From the NCBI GenBank assembly GCA_013140785.1, contig JABFRZ010000113.1, positions 1 through 5,838 of the forward strand: DNA of 5,838 bases, read 5' to 3'. The notes beneath the pieces are model-generated. The model saw only the letters and a list, made by a program, of their open reading frames with translations, was not told the origin of the DNA and ran no database searches. This DNA is from Planctomycetota bacterium (GTDB taxonomy: Bacteria > Planctomycetota > UBA1135 > GCA-002686595). The translations under genes were made by a program, and so were the position numbers. Position 1 is the first letter of the stretch. Each line of letters begins with the position of its first letter. Shown here one piece after another: positions 5,420-5,838 of this stretch.

Positions 5420-5838
5420 GGGGCGCGCGCGGGCTGCCTGGTGCGACGCCGGCCGAGCACGGCGTTCCCGCCGAGCACGGCGTTCTGGCCGAGCACGACG
5501 CGCGCATCCGCGCGCGTGCCGGGCTCGTCTCGCTGTTCGTCTCGCTGGCGCTACTGGCGGCCAAGTTCGAGGCCTATCGGCGCACGGGCTCCTCCGCGGT
5601 GCTGTCCGACGCGCTCGAGTCGATCGTCAACGTGCTGGCGGCGCTGTTTGGTCTCGGCAGCATCGTCTTCGCCGGGCGGCCGGCCGACCGCAACCACCCC
5701 TACGGGCACGGCAAGATCGAGTTCTTCTCGGCCGCGTTCGAGGGCGGCCTGATCGCCTTCGCCGCGCTGCTGATCGTGGTCGAAGCCGTGCGTGCCGCCT
5801 GGCTCGGGCCCGAGCTGCGCTCGCTGGACGTGGGACTC
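5416..5838 (+). CDS. Cation diffusion facilitator (CDF) family transporter, N-terminal part
   Basis: The first 141 codons of a metal-ion/proton antiporter of the inner membrane are present, and the frame is still open at the window edge. Recognisable elements are a first membrane segment (about 35-49), SDALESIVNVLAALFGL in the second (D65 and S69 at the transport-site spacing), the loop PADRNHPYGHGKIEFFSA (His94, Tyr96, His98, Glu102) and a third segment (about 106-125). CDF proteins export Zn, Fe, Mn, Co or Cd; the D-x-x-x-S pair does not tell me which. GTG 5416 is the only usable in-frame start and overlaps the stop of xth as GTGA. An N-terminal extension of about 28 residues contains AEHG repeats, which could bind metal through His15, His21 and His27. 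Confidence 0.9.
   Translation, partial: MRGARGLPGATPAEHGVPAEHGVLAEHDARIRARAGLVSLFVSLALLAAKFEAYRRTGSSAVLSDALESIVNVLAALFGLGSIVFAGRPADRNHPYGHGKIEFFSAAFEGGLIAFAALLIVVEAVRAAWLGPELRSLDVGL
5452..5505 (+). repeat. 18-bp tandem repeat (about 2.6 copies) in the CDF N-terminus
   Basis: GCCGAGCACGGCGTT plus a variable codon is repeated at 5452-5469 and 5470-5487 (16 of 18 identical), and degenerates in a third copy from 5488. It encodes AEHGVP, AEHGVL and AEHDAR. The phase is exactly six codons, so copy-number change would keep the reading frame and would add or remove one His each time. Confidence 0.8.

Overview
The window is about two-thirds G+C, with GTG starts and GTGA start/stop overlaps. A membrane-anchored Ser/Thr kinase fused to a C-terminal formylglycine-generating-enzyme-like (FGE/SUMF1) domain is typical of Planctomycetota and also occurs in Myxococcota. 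I favour an uncultured-type Planctomycetota chromosome, at low to moderate confidence. There is no rRNA, tRNA or species-specific marker to settle it.

Layout, left to right. (1) Bases 1-124 are the 3' end of a group II intron: domain V (48-80) and domain VI (84-120, bulged branch A at 117). The rest of the intron lies outside the window. (2) 174-2984 encodes a 936-aa protein: cytoplasmic kinase domain, one membrane segment, long charged helical stalk, and an FGE-like C-type-lectin-fold domain. (3) 2985-3769 has no intact gene but is highly structured. It holds two inverted copies of a ~96-bp asymmetric palindromic repeat, a ~50-codon gene relic between them on the minus strand, a 108-bp adenine-patterned sequence (3370-3477) resembling the template repeat (TR) of a diversity-generating retroelement (DGR), and two back-to-back hairpins ending in a short T-run. 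(4) 3770-4392 is a DUF433/DUF5615 pair, a probable toxin-antitoxin module with a 4-base overlap. (5) 4417-4630 is a frameshifted, N-terminally missing remnant of a DUF4143-type ATPase. (6) 4649-5838 is an exonuclease III gene overlapping by 4 bases a cation-diffusion-facilitator transporter that runs off the right edge.

The main observation joins parts 2 and 3. The last 36 codons of the FGE domain (2829-2936) align without gaps to 3370-3477. In 3370-3477 all 20 adenines sit in Asn/Asp codons (AAC, AAT or GAC). Ten of those 11 codons differ in the kinase gene only at adenine positions, giving TAC, CAC, GAC, AGC, CTC, GCC or GTC with the final C kept. This is the pattern left by DGR adenine-specific mutagenic retrohoming, and FGE folds are classical DGR targets. 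However, 22 of 88 non-adenine positions also differ, and no DGR reverse transcriptase is in the window. So this TR is not the recent template of this kinase. It is an orphan or relic TR, or it serves other targets elsewhere.

The accessory stretch (intron end, palindromic repeats, gene relics, toxin-antitoxin pair) lies between the kinase and the xth-CDF genes, which look like ordinary chromosomal housekeeping.
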